Assembly (NCBI GenBank): GCA_009192285.1 | Contig: WBVU01000005.1 | Location: forward strand, 434,001-498,000 | DNA from: Morchella semilibera | Taxonomy: Eukaryota > Ascomycota > Pezizomycetes > Pezizales > Morchellaceae | DNA: 64,000 bases | Reading direction: 5' to 3' | Shown here: one piece after another, positions 1-9,732 of the stretch | Layout: each line of letters begins with the position of its first letter | How positions within the stretch are numbered: the first letter of the stretch is position 1 | Notes under the pieces: generated by a model | What the model was told of the DNA's origin: nothing | Databases searched by the model: none | What the model saw: only the letters and a program-made list of their open reading frames with translations | Program-made: the position numbers and the translations under genes

Positions 1-2
1 GG

Positions 3-2252
3 TGGACTTCGCAAGCGGAAGTGGCGTTTCAAGCTCTAAAGGAAGCCTTTACTACCGCCCCTATTTTAATTCATTTCGACCCTGAAAAGCCAATTACCGT
101 GGAAACAGACGCGTCGGACTTTGTAGCCGGTGGTATACTTTCCCAATATGATCAACAAGGGAAGTTACATCCTGTGGCATTCTTTTCCAAGAAACACACA
201 CCCGCGGAATGTAATTATGAAATTTTCGACAAGGAACTATTGGCGATAATCAGATGTTTCGAAGAATGGAGGCCGGAGTTGGAAGGAGCGAAACATCCTA
301 TTGAAGTTATTTCCGACCATAAAAATCTCGAATATTTTATGTCGACCAAGCAACTTAACAGGAGACAAGTAAGATGGGCTGAATATCCATCTCGCTTTAA
401 CTTCGTGATTAAGTATAGACCTGGCAAGCAGAGCGGAAAACCGGATGCATTAACTAAGAGATCAGGAGATCTCCCTGAGGAAGGGGATGAAAGATTGCTG
501 CATCAGAGTCAGACGGTTTTAAAAAGGGAAAATTTGGATCCTAAGCTAAGTTTATTAGCGGGTTCTTTGGCAAATGAACCCGCTGAAAAGAACGCCCTCC
601 TATCGAAGTTATTTGACGAAGGATATTTAGCTGGCCCATTCCCACAAAAGATTCTGGACCTACGACAGACGGATACGAAACATTGCAAAGAAATATCCCT
701 GGCAGAGTGTACTGAAGTGGATGGCCGCCTTGTCTATCGCGAAAGCATATATGTCCCCGACCATGCGCCGCTAAAGTTGGAGATTCTAAAACAATACCAA
801 GATGCCCCCTCAGTAGGACATCCCGGCAGGGAAAAAACCTTTAAGCTGATTAGTAGGGACTACTATTGGCCAAATATGCGCGACTATATCGGCCAGTATA
901 TTCGTAACTGCCATACCTGCCAGCGGAGTAAGCCAACGACACATGGGAAATTCGGGCTACTCCGAACACTGCCGATTCCAGAGGAACCCTGGAAAGAGAT
1001 CTCCATGGATTTTGTGACAAGCCTACCGGAGAGTGAAGGTTATGATGCCATACTGGTAGTCGTGGATCGATTAACAAAGATGCGCCACTTTCTACCCTGC
1101 AATACCACTGTCAACGCGGAAGAGTTAGCCAAATTATATTTACAACATGTTTGGAAACTACATGGGCTACCAATGTATATTACATCCGATAGAGGGACTC
1201 AGTTTACAGCCAAGTTTTGGAAATCCCTTTGTACTCAGCTTAAGGTCGAAGCTAGGATGTCGACGGCTTTTCACCCGGAAACGGACGGTCAAACAGAAAG
1301 ATTGAATGCAGTGATGGAACAATATCTCCGAGGATACGTATCCTATCAACAGGACGATTGGGTGAAATGGTTACCCATGGCCGAGTTCGCAGCCAACAAC
1401 CAAGTATCAGCGTCTACCAAAGCTACCCCATTCTTTGCCAATTACGGATACCACCCTCGATTTACTATGAACCTTCAGAAACCGGAGAGGACTCCGCCGA
1501 CCCTGGATGCCTACGATTTCGCAGGGAAGATGAAGGAGCTGCATGATTATTTACGAACCCAACTAAGGACGGCACAAGATCAACAAGAAAAGTCCGTGAA
1601 TGCAAAGCGCACTCCCGCCCCACGATATCGGATTGGGGACATGGTGTTTGTTTTGGCAAAAAATATTCGCACAGCACGAAAGTCACGGAAACTCGATTGG
1701 AAAAGGCTGGGACCCTTTCCCGTTCAGGAGATTATATCCCCCTATGCCTATCGCCTAAATCTTCCCCGTTCCATGAAGATGCATCCTGTCTTTCATGTTT
1801 CTTTACTTGACCTTGCCGCCGTCGATCCTGTAGCAGGTCAAATACCGCCGCCGCCTCCACCCGTTATCGTCGACCAGGAAGAAGAGTTTGAGGTCGAGGA
1901 AATTTTGGATTCGAGGTATCATGGAAAGCAAGGGCTCCAGTATTATGTTAAGTGGGCCGGATATACGGATCCTACATGGGAACCCGCGGAGTATCACGAT
2001 CAGACTTCCGCTGTCGATATTTTTCATACACAGTATCCGCATAAGTCGGGACCAGGGAAAATTGAGGCTCGTAGGAGCTTGCGCTTGAAGGGGGGGGGCT
2101 ACTTTCATGGATACGCTAGGGGTGGAAGGTTGGAAGGATTGGCAGGGCTGGGATTATTGTGCGTTGGTGGGATAGAGATGAGTCAGTATAGGTTCTATGG
2201 GTTTCTGTTACACGAGGAAGTAAGTCATAGTTGGGGTTACGCGAGGGTATGA
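3..2252 (+). CDS. pol: gypsy polyprotein, RNase H-integrase-chromodomain (5' partial)
   Basis: This is the C-terminal part of a gypsy Pol, open at the left edge (the frame is already open at base 3; the first ATG-like codon is not the true start). Numbering from base 21, the RNase H domain with VETDASDF lies at residues ~25-145. The integrase zinc-binding region (HPGREKT ... CHTCQRS) is at ~265-303. The integrase core has D330 (SMDFVTSLPE), D390 (TSDRGTQF) and E426 (TDGQTERLN). A C-terminal chromodomain (EEFEVEEILD ... VKWAGYTDPTWEP) spans ~621-678. Chromodomains direct integration to marked heterochromatin. The frame then runs without a stop through the polypurine tract into the LTR, adding ~55 non-conserved residues. 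No lesion is visible in the part seen, so it could be functional if the upstream part is. Confidence 0.9.
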   Translation, partial: WTSQAEVAFQALKEAFTTAPILIHFDPEKPITVETDASDFVAGGILSQYDQQGKLHPVAFFSKKHTPAECNYEIFDKELLAIIRCFEEWRPELEGAKHPIEVISDHKNLEYFMSTKQLNRRQVRWAEYPSRFNFVIKYRPGKQSGKPDALTKRSGDLPEEGDERLLHQSQTVLKRENLDPKLSLLAGSLANEPAEKNALLSKLFDEGYLAGPFPQKILDLRQTDTKHCKEISLAECTEVDGRLVYRESIYVPDHAPLKLEILKQYQDAPSVGHPGREKTFKLISRDYYWPNMRDYIGQYIRNCHTCQRSKPTTHGKFGLLRTLPIPEEPWKEISMDFVTSLPESEGYDAILVVVDRLTKMRHFLPCNTTVNAEELAKLYLQHVWKLHGLPMYITSDRGTQFTAKFWKSLCTQLKVEARMSTAFHPETDGQTERLNAVMEQYLRGYVSYQQDDWVKWLPMAEFAANNQVSASTKATPFFANYGYHPRFTMNLQKPERTPPTLDAYDFAGKMKELHDYLRTQLRTAQDQQEKSVNAKRTPAPRYRIGDMVFVLAKNIRTARKSRKLDWKRLGPFPVQEIISPYAYRLNLPRSMKMHPVFHVSLLDLAAVDPVAGQIPPPPPPVIVDQEEEFEVEEILDSRYHGKQGLQYYVKWAGYTDPTWEPAEYHDQTSAVDIFHTQYPHKSGPGKIEARRSLRLKGGGYFHGYARGGRLEGLAGLGLLCVGGIEMSQYRFYGFLLHEEVSHSWGYARV

Positions 2253-2470
2253 GTCAGGCGGGGTAGCGGGGTGTCGGGTATATAAGGAAGGCTGTAAAGC
2301 CTGCTCCTGTACTTTCTTTCTTTTCCTTTCTTCTCTACGCAACGTCTTCTGTAATTAGTATTCAATATACTTTATAGTCTCTATTTCTTTAGTGACTATC
2401 GCTGCCTCTTTATTTCTCTCCATACTTCCCTCGTACTTGGGTCGTATCGCTGTCGCCACCCGTGCCCTGT
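2099..2470 (+). repeat. 3' LTR of element A, interrupted
   Basis: This stretch follows the polypurine tract. It shares blocks with the LTR of element B: a block around TCTATGGGTTTCTGTTACAC, a TATATAAGG box near 2279, and a pyrimidine-rich stretch followed by ACGCAACGTCTTC. The start is placed right after the G-run and is approximate. The end is set by the insertion of element B. Confidence 0.6.
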
Positions 2471-3046
2471 TATCACGGCGTACCACGGATTTCGAGGGAG
2501 GAGAGGATATTGGAGAACAGGCTTTCGGGGATAAGGTTTCTTTGGGTTCTTGGAGTTTCTATGGGTTTCTGTTACACGAGGTTATGAGTCATGATTGTAC
2601 AGGGATTAGGAGGGGTATATATGTGTTGCTACGGATCTTCCCTTTGTTCTTTTCTTTCTCTTTCTTTTCCTACGTGTTCTTCCTGTTGTCAACCCTACGG
2701 TTTAGTTTCGTCTCGTCTTGTGTCTTTAGTTCTGAATACATTACATCATAATCATAGTCGTTGCCAAGACCTGAAGGGTCTTCCATAGTATCCCGCTTCG
2801 TCCTCGCTTCGCTTCGTTCTTACTTCCGCCTCGCCTCGTTCATCCATAGTCCATGACCGTAGTCCGCGTCGTCTACTGGTATCTTCGTCTCCACGTCTTC
2901 GTCAGAGAGGCCATCTGGACCCTCTGCCCTACAACCTTGCTCCTCGGTTAAGTTCCCTCGCCCTCGTCTCGCGTTCCCGCCCCCGTTCTCGCCTCGGTTG
3001 TGTACCTCGGCTCTCTTGCCTATTGTCTCCGTGTTGCTCCGTAACA
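2471..3046 (+). repeat. 5' LTR of element B
   Basis: This 576-bp LTR is nearly identical to 8470-9046. It should hold the element's promoter. A GGGGTATATATG TATA-like box lies near 2613, followed by a pyrimidine-rich tract. No classical TGG-type primer-binding site follows at 3047. Confidence 0.9.
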
Positions 3047-3135
3047 CTAAGAACACGTCCCCTCCGCCGACCTACACAACGCCCCCGCCTCGCCTCGCTC
3101 CGGTCATAATGACCGACCTTAGTTGAGATGTCCCT

Positions 3136-4660
3136 ATGGGGGACTGCCCCAACCCTGTCTTCTTCTCCCCCGGTCCCCTCGACTGTTACTTTCCTGAAAG
3201 GAAAGGGTTCTGTCACCTCGCTCTCGTCCCCCGCTTCCACTGGTTCGACCTCGGCTGTCGTTTGGGCTCGGATTCCCACGTCCACCTACTCCGCCAGTAT
3301 GCTCGCTCCCACGGCCTCAAGCGCGCCGATGCCCATTGGGCTAAGGCAACCTTCACCCAGACTGCCCCGGGCAAGCTCCATGTTGGAGTTCCCACCGCTG
3401 ACGACTCCTGCTCCGCCCACGACTCCGAAGCTATCATTCGTGGTCTTAGGGACCCCGCCCTCGCCCACCACACCATTGGTCGCCCCATGGAAGCTTCCGC
3501 CCCCGTGTCACGGCATATCTTGGGCGCTAGGGAATGGAAGAAATGATTGGTAATTGTATCAGGTCGTTTCGGGTTGGGTCGATCGGGTTTAATATAGGAG
3601 ATCGGTTAAAGATGTTGGTATTGTTTTCTTTGGGTTTCTATGGGATTCCGCGGTACGGATTAGTAATTGATGGAATGAAAGGTTATATATATGGGTTCGG
3701 ATCTCCTTTGTCTTTTCTTTCTTCTTTCCTTACGCAACCTCCTGTTATCAACCTTCTTCTTTAGGTTTCTGTTTCCGTTCCCGTTTCTGGTTCCCTACCC
3801 CGTTCGACAATAAGATATACTTGGTTCTATACTCCGCCGCGCCCTGTCTTTGGTTGTGCCCCTTGGTACCCCGCTCCTGAACCCGTCCGCCTCGGTTAAC
3901 CCTTGGCCCTCTGTCGTCCCTGGCCCTTGTCCATGCCCGTGATCCGAATTATCTACTGGTGCCTTCGCGTATACGTTGAAATCAGAGATTCCCTGTGGAC
4001 TCTCTGCCCGACCCTGCTCCTGCTATAATCCCCTCGCCCTAGTACCCCGACCCCGTCCCGTAACACCCCGCCTCCCCTACGCTCCCCGAGAGACTCGCTA
4101 GTTTCTTGGCAAATTTCGGCCCTGTTGAGGAAGATTTTGGATACGAGCTTACTGAAGCTCACAACCTTATTGCCGAAGCCCTTGCTGCCCTGACCGCCCA
4201 CGCCGATGCCACCGCCCTCGCCCCCGAAGAACCTGCCGTGTGTACGGCCCACAACGAGGTTATTGAGAATCTCGAACGCAAACTCGATGTAGCCGAAGGA
4301 AAGGTTACTGACCTCTGGTCCCGCATGTGCGAGGCCCAGGAAGAATCAGTGGAGGCTATTCAGGACCTCCAGGAAGCAGTGGCCTCCCTCACAGCTGAGA
4401 AGGAGGAGTTTTGTTACCGTTTGGCCCTGCATCAGGAGGCTCTTGCCGATGCTGATGTTGTTATTGCTGACCTTCGCCGCCGCCTTTCTCTCGCCGCCCC
4501 CACTGCTGCCAGGAAGCCAGTCCGCCCCGTCGCCCAGACCTCAAAGTCCGGTTACCTCGCCCCTCGCTCCCAGGATCCTCGTACTATCGACAACTGGAGA
4601 AACGCACCAGTTGAAAAGGTAGTTCCTAAGCCGGCGTTAAAAGGCCAGCCCCTTTGGTAG
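3136..4660 (+). pseudogene. gag: gag of element B, split by a solo LTR
   Basis: Gag coats the RNA in the particle. The left part (3136-3505, ATG at 3136 just after an in-frame TGA at 3124) and the right part (4071-4660) lie in different frames. Removing the solo LTR plus one target duplication (3506-4070) joins them into one open frame of about 319 codons. The coding frame in the left part is supported by strong C/T bias at third positions, matching the right part. The right half is Ala/Glu-rich and predicted coiled coil (ELTEAHNLIAEALAAL onwards). No CCHC zinc knuckle is visible. It ends with TAG at 4658-4660, overlapping pol by a few bases in the -1 frame. Confidence 0.75.
3506..4065 (+). 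mobile_element. solo gypsy LTR inserted in gag
   Basis: This 560-bp sequence starts TGTCACGG and ends CGTAACA. It is a diverged relative of the element B LTR, sharing TCTACTGGT and TCAGAGA blocks, the pyrimidine tract with ACGCAACCTCC, and the TAACA end. It is flanked by CCCCG on both sides (3501-3505 and 4066-4070). Excising it restores the gag frame, so it is a solo LTR left by LTR-LTR recombination of an earlier insertion. Confidence 0.85.
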
Positions 4661-4682
4661 AAATTGGCACACCAAAGGGGCT
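4637..4682 (+). promoter_or_regulatory. putative -1 frameshift signal at gag/pol junction
   Basis: Gag is in frame 2 and pol in frame 1, i.e. -1; the pol frame is open only after TAA at 4627. A perfect 11-bp inverted repeat, AGCCCCTTTGG (4647-4657) and CCAAAGGGGCT (4672-4682), brackets a 14-nt loop that begins with the gag stop codon. A TTAAAA run (4637-4642) lies 4 nt upstream and could serve as the slip site. The stem-loop is seen directly; its role in frameshifting is inference. Confidence 0.5.
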
Positions 4683-6783
4683 AGTCCCGCCACCCATCTT
4701 TGTTCTCTCCGCCGTCGCTCTTTCCGAAGACAGAATGTCTGAGGAGTCACTTGTCGTTGCTTGCTCCGTTGCCCAGTTCCCCGCCGCCAAGGTTGCAACC
4801 CACGCCCTGATAGATACAGGTGCATCGGGTTATGCTTTTATTGATCAAGGATTTATTCTGCAACATGGTTTGGTTCCGGTCCCCCTAAAGAAATCACGCC
4901 TGCTCGAGGCAATCGACGGCAGGCTGGTAGATTCGGGGAAGATTACGCATATGGTGAAATTATCGTTGGACATTAACGGCCACCAGGAACTGGCCCCGTT
5001 TTTTGTGACCAAGCTAGGATATTACCCAATAGTGATGGGTATTCCTTGGATGAGGCACCACGATTTGGCTATTAGACCGAAGACGAATAAGATCATTTTC
5101 GATTCTGATTTCTGTATTCAGAATTGCTCTCGGTCTCACGCCCCGATTACTGCTAAGGGTATTTCGATTTCGTTCCCCGATGCCCTGGCTATTCAGATTG
5201 CGGCCATTGGGGCCGCCCCCTTCGTAGGTCTTGCTCGGCGCCGACAGAATAAACTCTTCTGCGCCTCAATTCGTGCGATAGATGAAGTCTTAGCGGGGAA
5301 GCAGACCATAGATCCCCTCGCCCACGTCCCCCAGGAACTCCGAGAGTTTATATCACTGTTTAAGGAATCCGATGCCGCCGCCCTGCCACCACATCGTCCC
5401 CACGACTTGAAAATAGTCTTACAGGATGGAAAGGTTCCCCCGTTTGGCCCGCTATACGGAATGTCCCATTTGGAACTGCAGGCCCTCAGGGACTATATTA
5501 CAGAGAACCTGTCAAAAGGGTTTATTCGTTATTCTGAATCTCCCGCTGGTGCTCCTGTTCTGTTTGTGAAGAAATCTGATGGCTCCCTTCGACTCTGTGT
5601 GGATTATAGGAAGCTTAACGAAATCACGGTTAAAAACCGCCATCCTCTGCCGCTAATTCCGGAAACCCTGTCTCGCCTCTCCAAGGCGAAGTACTACACC
5701 AAGCTGGACCTTCGCTGGGGATATCACCAGATTAGGATACAGGAGGGCGACGAGTGGAAAACGGCTTTTCGGACCCGCTATGGACACTTTGAGTATAATG
5801 TGATGCCTTTCGGACTGACCAATGCCCCTGCCGCGTTTCAACATTGGATTAACGATCTTCTACGTCCCTATCTGGATAATCTCGCCACAGCCTATCTCGA
5901 TGATGTATTAATTTACTCCGAGACCCTGGAGGAACATAAACAACACGTCCGGGAGATTATGAAGGTTTTTCAGATTCACGGTGTTCATCTCAAGCCTGAG
6001 AAGTGCGAGTTCTATGTGCAGCAGACCAAATACCTCGGATTGATCGTGACTCCGGAAGGCATCCAGATGGATCCTAGCAAAGTGTCGACGGTCAAGGATT
6101 GGGAAACACCCACCAGGCTTCGGGAGGTTCAAGAGTTCTTGGGCTTTGCAAATTTTTACCGACGGTTTATTTATGCCTATTCCCGAGTTGTGTCCCCGCT
6201 TACTGCCCTGACCAAGAAGAATGTAAAGTTCGAATGGTCCCAGAAGGCGCAGGAGGCATTCCAGAAGCTCAAGGACGCCTTTACTTCGGCCCCGATTCTC
6301 GCCCACTTTGACTTTGAAAAAGAAGTTATTGTGGAAACCGACGCCTCAGACTACGTTTCTGCCGGTATTATGTCCCAGTACGGCGATGATGGACTTCTAC
6401 ACCCCGTGGCTTTCTTCTCCAAGAAACATTCCCCAGCAGAATGCAATTATGAGATTTACGATAAGGAACTACTGGCAGTCGTTAGGAGTTTTGAGGAATG
6501 GCGTGCCAATTTGGAAGGGTCCCGTTTCCCTATCAAGGTATTAAGCGACCATAGGAATCTGGAATATTTTATGTCTACAAAGTTATTGAATCCTCGCCAA
6601 ACCCGCTGGGCCGAGTTTTTGTCGCGGTTTGATTTTGTTATTCAATTTCGACCAGGGAAACAAGGAGGGGAAGCCGGATGCGCTTACCAGGAGATCAAGG
6701 GATTTACCCAAGGAAGGAGACGAGCGTCTGATTCACCAGTCGCAGGTGGTATTGAAGCAAGAGAATTTGGGATCAGGGATTAA
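4654..6783 (+). pseudogene. pol: pol of element B, protease-RT-RNase H part
   Basis: This encodes the aspartic protease, reverse transcriptase and RNase H that copy the element RNA into DNA. The protease motif ALIDTGASG is at residues ~52-60 (catalytic D54). The RT has the conserved LRLCVDYRKLNEIT and MPFGLTNAPAAFQ blocks and YLDD at 5893-5904. RNase H follows with VETDASDY. A single-base insertion in a G-rich run near 6662 shifts the frame, so the last ~40 residues are spurious; the true continuation ([14 protein letters not shown]) is in the next frame. There is no ATG at the start. Translation is expected by -1 frameshift from gag. Confidence 0.9.
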
Positions 6784-7096
6784 GCTAAGTTTGTTGGCGG
6801 GTTCTTTGACAAATGAACCCGCTGAAGGAATGCTCACCGTGAAGGAATTGTTAATCCAAGCCTTACAAGAAGATAGTTTTCCAAATCAAGTTCTGTCGAA
6901 TGCTCCGTAATGGCACCAAGCACTCGAAGAAGATTTCCCTTGCCGAATGCATGGAAACAGAGGATGGATTCCTTTTTATATCACCAGGCTATTTATGTCC
7001 CCGAGTTCAACAATCTTCAGCTTCGTCTGTTACAGGAACACCATGATAAACCCTCTGCTGGACATCCAGGTCGTGCCAAAACCCTCGAGCTCCTCA
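6663..7096 (+). pseudogene. pol: pol of element B, linker and integrase zinc-binding part, frameshifted
   Basis: Homology to element A continues through three frames. [20 protein letters not shown] is in frame from ~6663. Then [17 protein letters not shown] is at 6900. YHQAIYVPEFNNLQ and GHPGRAKTLELL follow to 7096. The shifts lie near 6895 and 6975. At 7096 a MITE interrupts the zinc-binding region. This part cannot be translated as a unit. Confidence 0.8.
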
Positions 7097-7233
7097 CATC
7101 AGCAAACTCAACTTGTGACAGGAGTCTCCTAACAGTCTCTAAAGTCTCCTGAGAGTCTCCTGAGATCCCTGGATATTTTTTGAGTCTCCTAAGACTCAGG
7201 AGACATCAGGAGACAAATGAAGTCTTGCTGATG
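7097..7233 (+). mobile_element. 137-bp MITE, CATCAGCAA family, copy 1
   Basis: The ends are CATCAGCAA and TTGCTGATG, a perfect 9-bp terminal inverted repeat with weaker extension inward. The interior holds repeats of GAGTCTCCTGA in both orientations. It is flanked by CA (7095-7096 and 7234-7235). Removing the element plus one CA exactly restores the integrase frame (LELL|SRNYYWPN), so the target duplication is 2 bp. The second copy is at 10223-10359. Confidence 0.9.
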
Positions 7234-7237
7234 CAGC

Positions 7238-8449
7238 CGGAATTATTACTGGCCAAATATGAGGAAGTATGTTGATCGCTACGTTCTGAATTGCAACGTG
7301 TGTTCGCGTAGCAAGGCCTCTCGCAATGCTCTACAAGGCGTCCTCCGACCCCTGGCGGTACCTAAGGGTCCATGGACCGATGTATCGATGGATTTTGTGA
7401 CAGGACTTCCTGAAAGCAATGGCTTTAATGCAATCTTGGTTGTGGTGGATCGCCTAACAAAGATGCGCCATTTTATACCTTGTACCGAAGAGGCAAATAC
7501 CAGGGACGTTGCGACCATGTACCTCGATTCGGTTTGGAAACTTCATGGACTCCCCGAAACTATTGTCTCAGACCGTGGCACTCAGTTCACGGCCGAATTT
7601 TGGAAGACTTTATGTTCCCGCCTTGAGATTGCCCCACGTTATAGTACCGCCTTCCACCCACAGACAGATGGTCAAACGGAGAGAATTAATGCCGTTATGG
7701 AACAATATCTTCGAGCTTATGTATCCTACCAACAGGATGACTGGACCCAATATCTTTCCATGGCCGAATTCGCAACAAATAATCATGTCTCTGAGACCAC
7801 TAAGATGTCTCCTTTTCAGGCTAATTACGGAAGGAGCCCTCGCATGTCGTTTGCACCGCTACAGCATGGAAAGACTACCAATGAGGACCAGGCCAATGGT
7901 ATGGCTAGGACTATGGCACAGATTTATGACTTCCTTCGTGATGAAATGGCTCGGGCTCAGAAAATACACGAGGATGCGGCAAATCGGAATAGGATCCCCG
8001 CCCCGAGGTATGCTATCGGAGATGAAGTTTTCCTCTCGACCCGGAATATTCAGACCAAACGACCATCGAAGAAACTCGACTGGAAACGTATTGGTCCCTA
8101 TGCGATTAAGCGAATGGTTAGTCCCTATGCTTATGAACTCGATCTCCCGGCGTCTATGAAAATTCACCCGGTGTTTCACGTGTCCCTCTTGTCTCTTGCC
8201 CCTAGTAATCCAGTTCCGGGCCAACTACAGTCTCCGCCGCCAGCCATAGAAATCGAAGGTGAACAGGAATGGGAAGTGGAACAAGTTTTAGACTCCCGAC
8301 GGCGTTATGGAAGATTGGAGTATTTGGTTCGGTATCTTGGTTATGATGAACCATCTTGGCAACCCCCCGAGGATCTGGAGCATGCCCCCGATTTGGTTAA
8401 AGAGTTTCATGATAGTTATCCACGCAAACCTAGGCCTACCAGGAGTTAG
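7238..8449 (+). pseudogene. pol: pol of element B, integrase core-chromodomain part
   Basis: This open frame runs from RNYYWPNMRKY through the integrase core to the chromodomain. The core carries the catalytic triad D (SMDFVTGLPE), D (VSDRGTQFTAEFW) and E (TDGQTERIN). A GPY-type region (IGPYAIKRMVSPYAYELDLP) precedes the chromodomain (EWEVEQVLDSRR ... VRYLGYDEPSWQPP). The C-terminus is PRKPRPTRS. The part itself has no stop, but it is cut off from the start of pol by the MITE and upstream frameshifts. Confidence 0.9.
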
Positions 8450-8450
8450 G

Positions 8451-8464
8451 CCTGAAGGAGGGCC
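8451..8464 (+). other. polypurine tract of element B
   Basis: The purine run TGAAGGAGGG lies directly before the 3' LTR and just after the pol stop codon, where plus-strand DNA synthesis is primed in LTR retrotransposons. Confidence 0.6.
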
Positions 8465-8469
8465 TAATC

Positions 8470-9046
8470 TATCACGGCGTACCACGGATTTCGAGGGAGG
8501 AGAGGATATTGGAGAACAGGCTTTCGGGGATAAGGTTTCTTTGGGTTCTTGGAGTTTCTATGGGTTTCTGTTACACGAGGTTATGAGTCATGATTGTACA
8601 GGGATTAGGAGGGGTATATATGTGTTGCTACGGATCTTCCCTTTGTTCTTTTCTTTCTCTTTCTTTTCCTACGTGTTCTTCCTGTTGTCAACCCTACGGT
8701 TTAGTTTCGTCTCGTCTTGTGTCTTTAGTTCTGAATACATTACGTCATAATCATAGTCGTTGCCAAGACCTGAAGGGTCTTCCATAGTATCCCGCTTCGT
8801 CCTCGCTTCGCTTCGTTCTTACTTCCGCCTCGCCTCGTTCATCCATAGTCCATGACCGTAGTCCGCGTCGTCTACTGGTATCTTCGTCTCCACGTCTTCG
8901 TCAGAGAGGCCATCTGGACCCTCTGCCCTACAACCTTGCTCCTCGGTTAAGTTCCCTCGCCCTCGTCTCGCGTTCCCACCCCCGTTCTCGCCTCGGTTGT
9001 GTACCTCGGCTCTTTTGCCTATTGTCTCCGTGTTGCTCCCGTAACA
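8470..9046 (+). repeat. 3' LTR of element B
   Basis: This copy is 577 bp, with one extra C against the 5' LTR. Three substitutions, all transitions, separate the copies; two of them are at CpG sites. It is followed by the target duplication CCTGT. Confidence 0.9.
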
Positions 9047-9163
9047 CCTGTGGAACAAAGCTACAACGCCACCCCCTCCTTGAGAATGGAGTGATTATAG
9101 CCCTGTGTTAATGAAAAGCTCTGAGTACCGCAACCAACTACCACAATCTGAAGCCTTTATTGA

Positions 9164-9709
9164 AGCGAACCAAAACCTGTTTCATACCCTTACAGACACT
9201 TTGCGACTCTTATCCTCCAATATGTTCCAAAATATATTGGTCCCAAAAAATACCTTCCTGACGGCTTCAAATTCTTTTGCGACGCTTGGCCAGGTCTTGC
9301 AGTTAATATTTGTCTTAATAAAGACAAAAAATCCAGCATTCACCGAGACGTCAAAGACTATTACCGTACCTACAACTGTGTACTTCCTTTCAGGACGCAT
9401 AACGATTCAGAAGATTGGGTTGGAGGAGATCTCATTTTATGGGAACTCAGGCTTAGGTTTGATCTTCGTCCTGGCAATGCTTTGCTTTTTTTTGGGTCTT
9501 TTATTTCTCATAACGAGGCACCAATTGAATCTGGTACCAGAAATTCAATTGATTTGTTTTATCATAAAAGTGTGTTTGACTTTAAGAAACGGGAGAATAC
9601 TAAGGCTGGCAAGGGTGGTCCAAAACCTGCTAAACGTAAGAAGCAGGAAAAACAGGAAGTAGAGAATAAAGATAAGGGTGGAAAAAAGAGGAAATTGAAT
9701 GTCAATTAA
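9164..9709 (+). pseudogene. Tet-like 2-oxoglutarate/Fe(II) dioxygenase, 5'-truncated
   Basis: The frame is open from 9164 (stop at 9161) and ends with TAA at 9707-9709. It contains an HxD iron motif (IHRDVKD, His at 9341), a GGDLILWEL strand, and RPGNALLFFGSFISHNE with the distal His near 9512. GTRNSI follows, with the Arg expected to bind 2-oxoglutarate. This order matches the fungal Tet-like/JBP dioxygenase fold, enzymes that oxidise methylated bases. The C-terminus is strongly basic (KKRENTKAGKGGPKPAKRKK onwards). No start codon or N-terminal half was found in this frame, so it may be a fragment, or upstream exons were missed. It converges on the pogo transposase, with a 23-bp gap. Confidence 0.5.
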
Positions 9710-9732
9710 TTTTATTCTCAACTTACCTTGTT

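Larger units (their letters stand above)
1..2470 (+). mobile_element. Ty3/gypsy chromovirus element A (3' part)
   Basis: This is the 3' portion of a gypsy LTR retrotransposon; gag, protease and most of RT lie left of the window. It contains RNase H, integrase and chromodomain coding sequence, a G-rich polypurine tract near 2085-2098, and an LTR-like stretch to 2470. There the 6.6-kb element B is inserted with target duplication CCTGT (2466-2470 and 9047-9051), so the rest of A's 3' flank or LTR should resume at 9052. Confidence 0.85.
2471..9046 (+). mobile_element. Ty3/gypsy chromovirus element B, full length but defective
   Basis: The element has two LTRs (2471-3046 and 8470-9046) differing by three substitutions and one indel, enclosing gag and pol. 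It is flanked by a perfect 5-bp duplication CCTGT (2466-2470, 9047-9051). With these limits the LTR starts TATCACGG and ends CGTAACA. A canonical TG start at 2468 is possible for the 5' copy, but it is not present in the 3' copy and would break the target duplication. Gag is split by a solo LTR, and pol carries several frameshifts and a MITE. All enzymatic domains are recognisable, in the order protease, RT, RNase H, integrase, chromodomain. Confidence 0.9.

Noticed and set aside
2392-2751. ORFs inside the LTRs (also 8307-8750 and the minus-strand frames at 2820-3285)
   Set aside because: They are translations of noncoding LTR sequence, repeated in both LTRs.
3128-3553. Ser/Pro-rich 141-codon frame in the gag region
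   Set aside because: Third-position C/T bias and joining across the solo LTR support the frame starting at 3136 instead.
9105-9662. 185-codon frame over the dioxygenase region
   Set aside because: It is in a different frame from the conserved HRD/GTRNSI motifs and contains hydrophobic runs created by the shift; the frame from 9164 is the real one.
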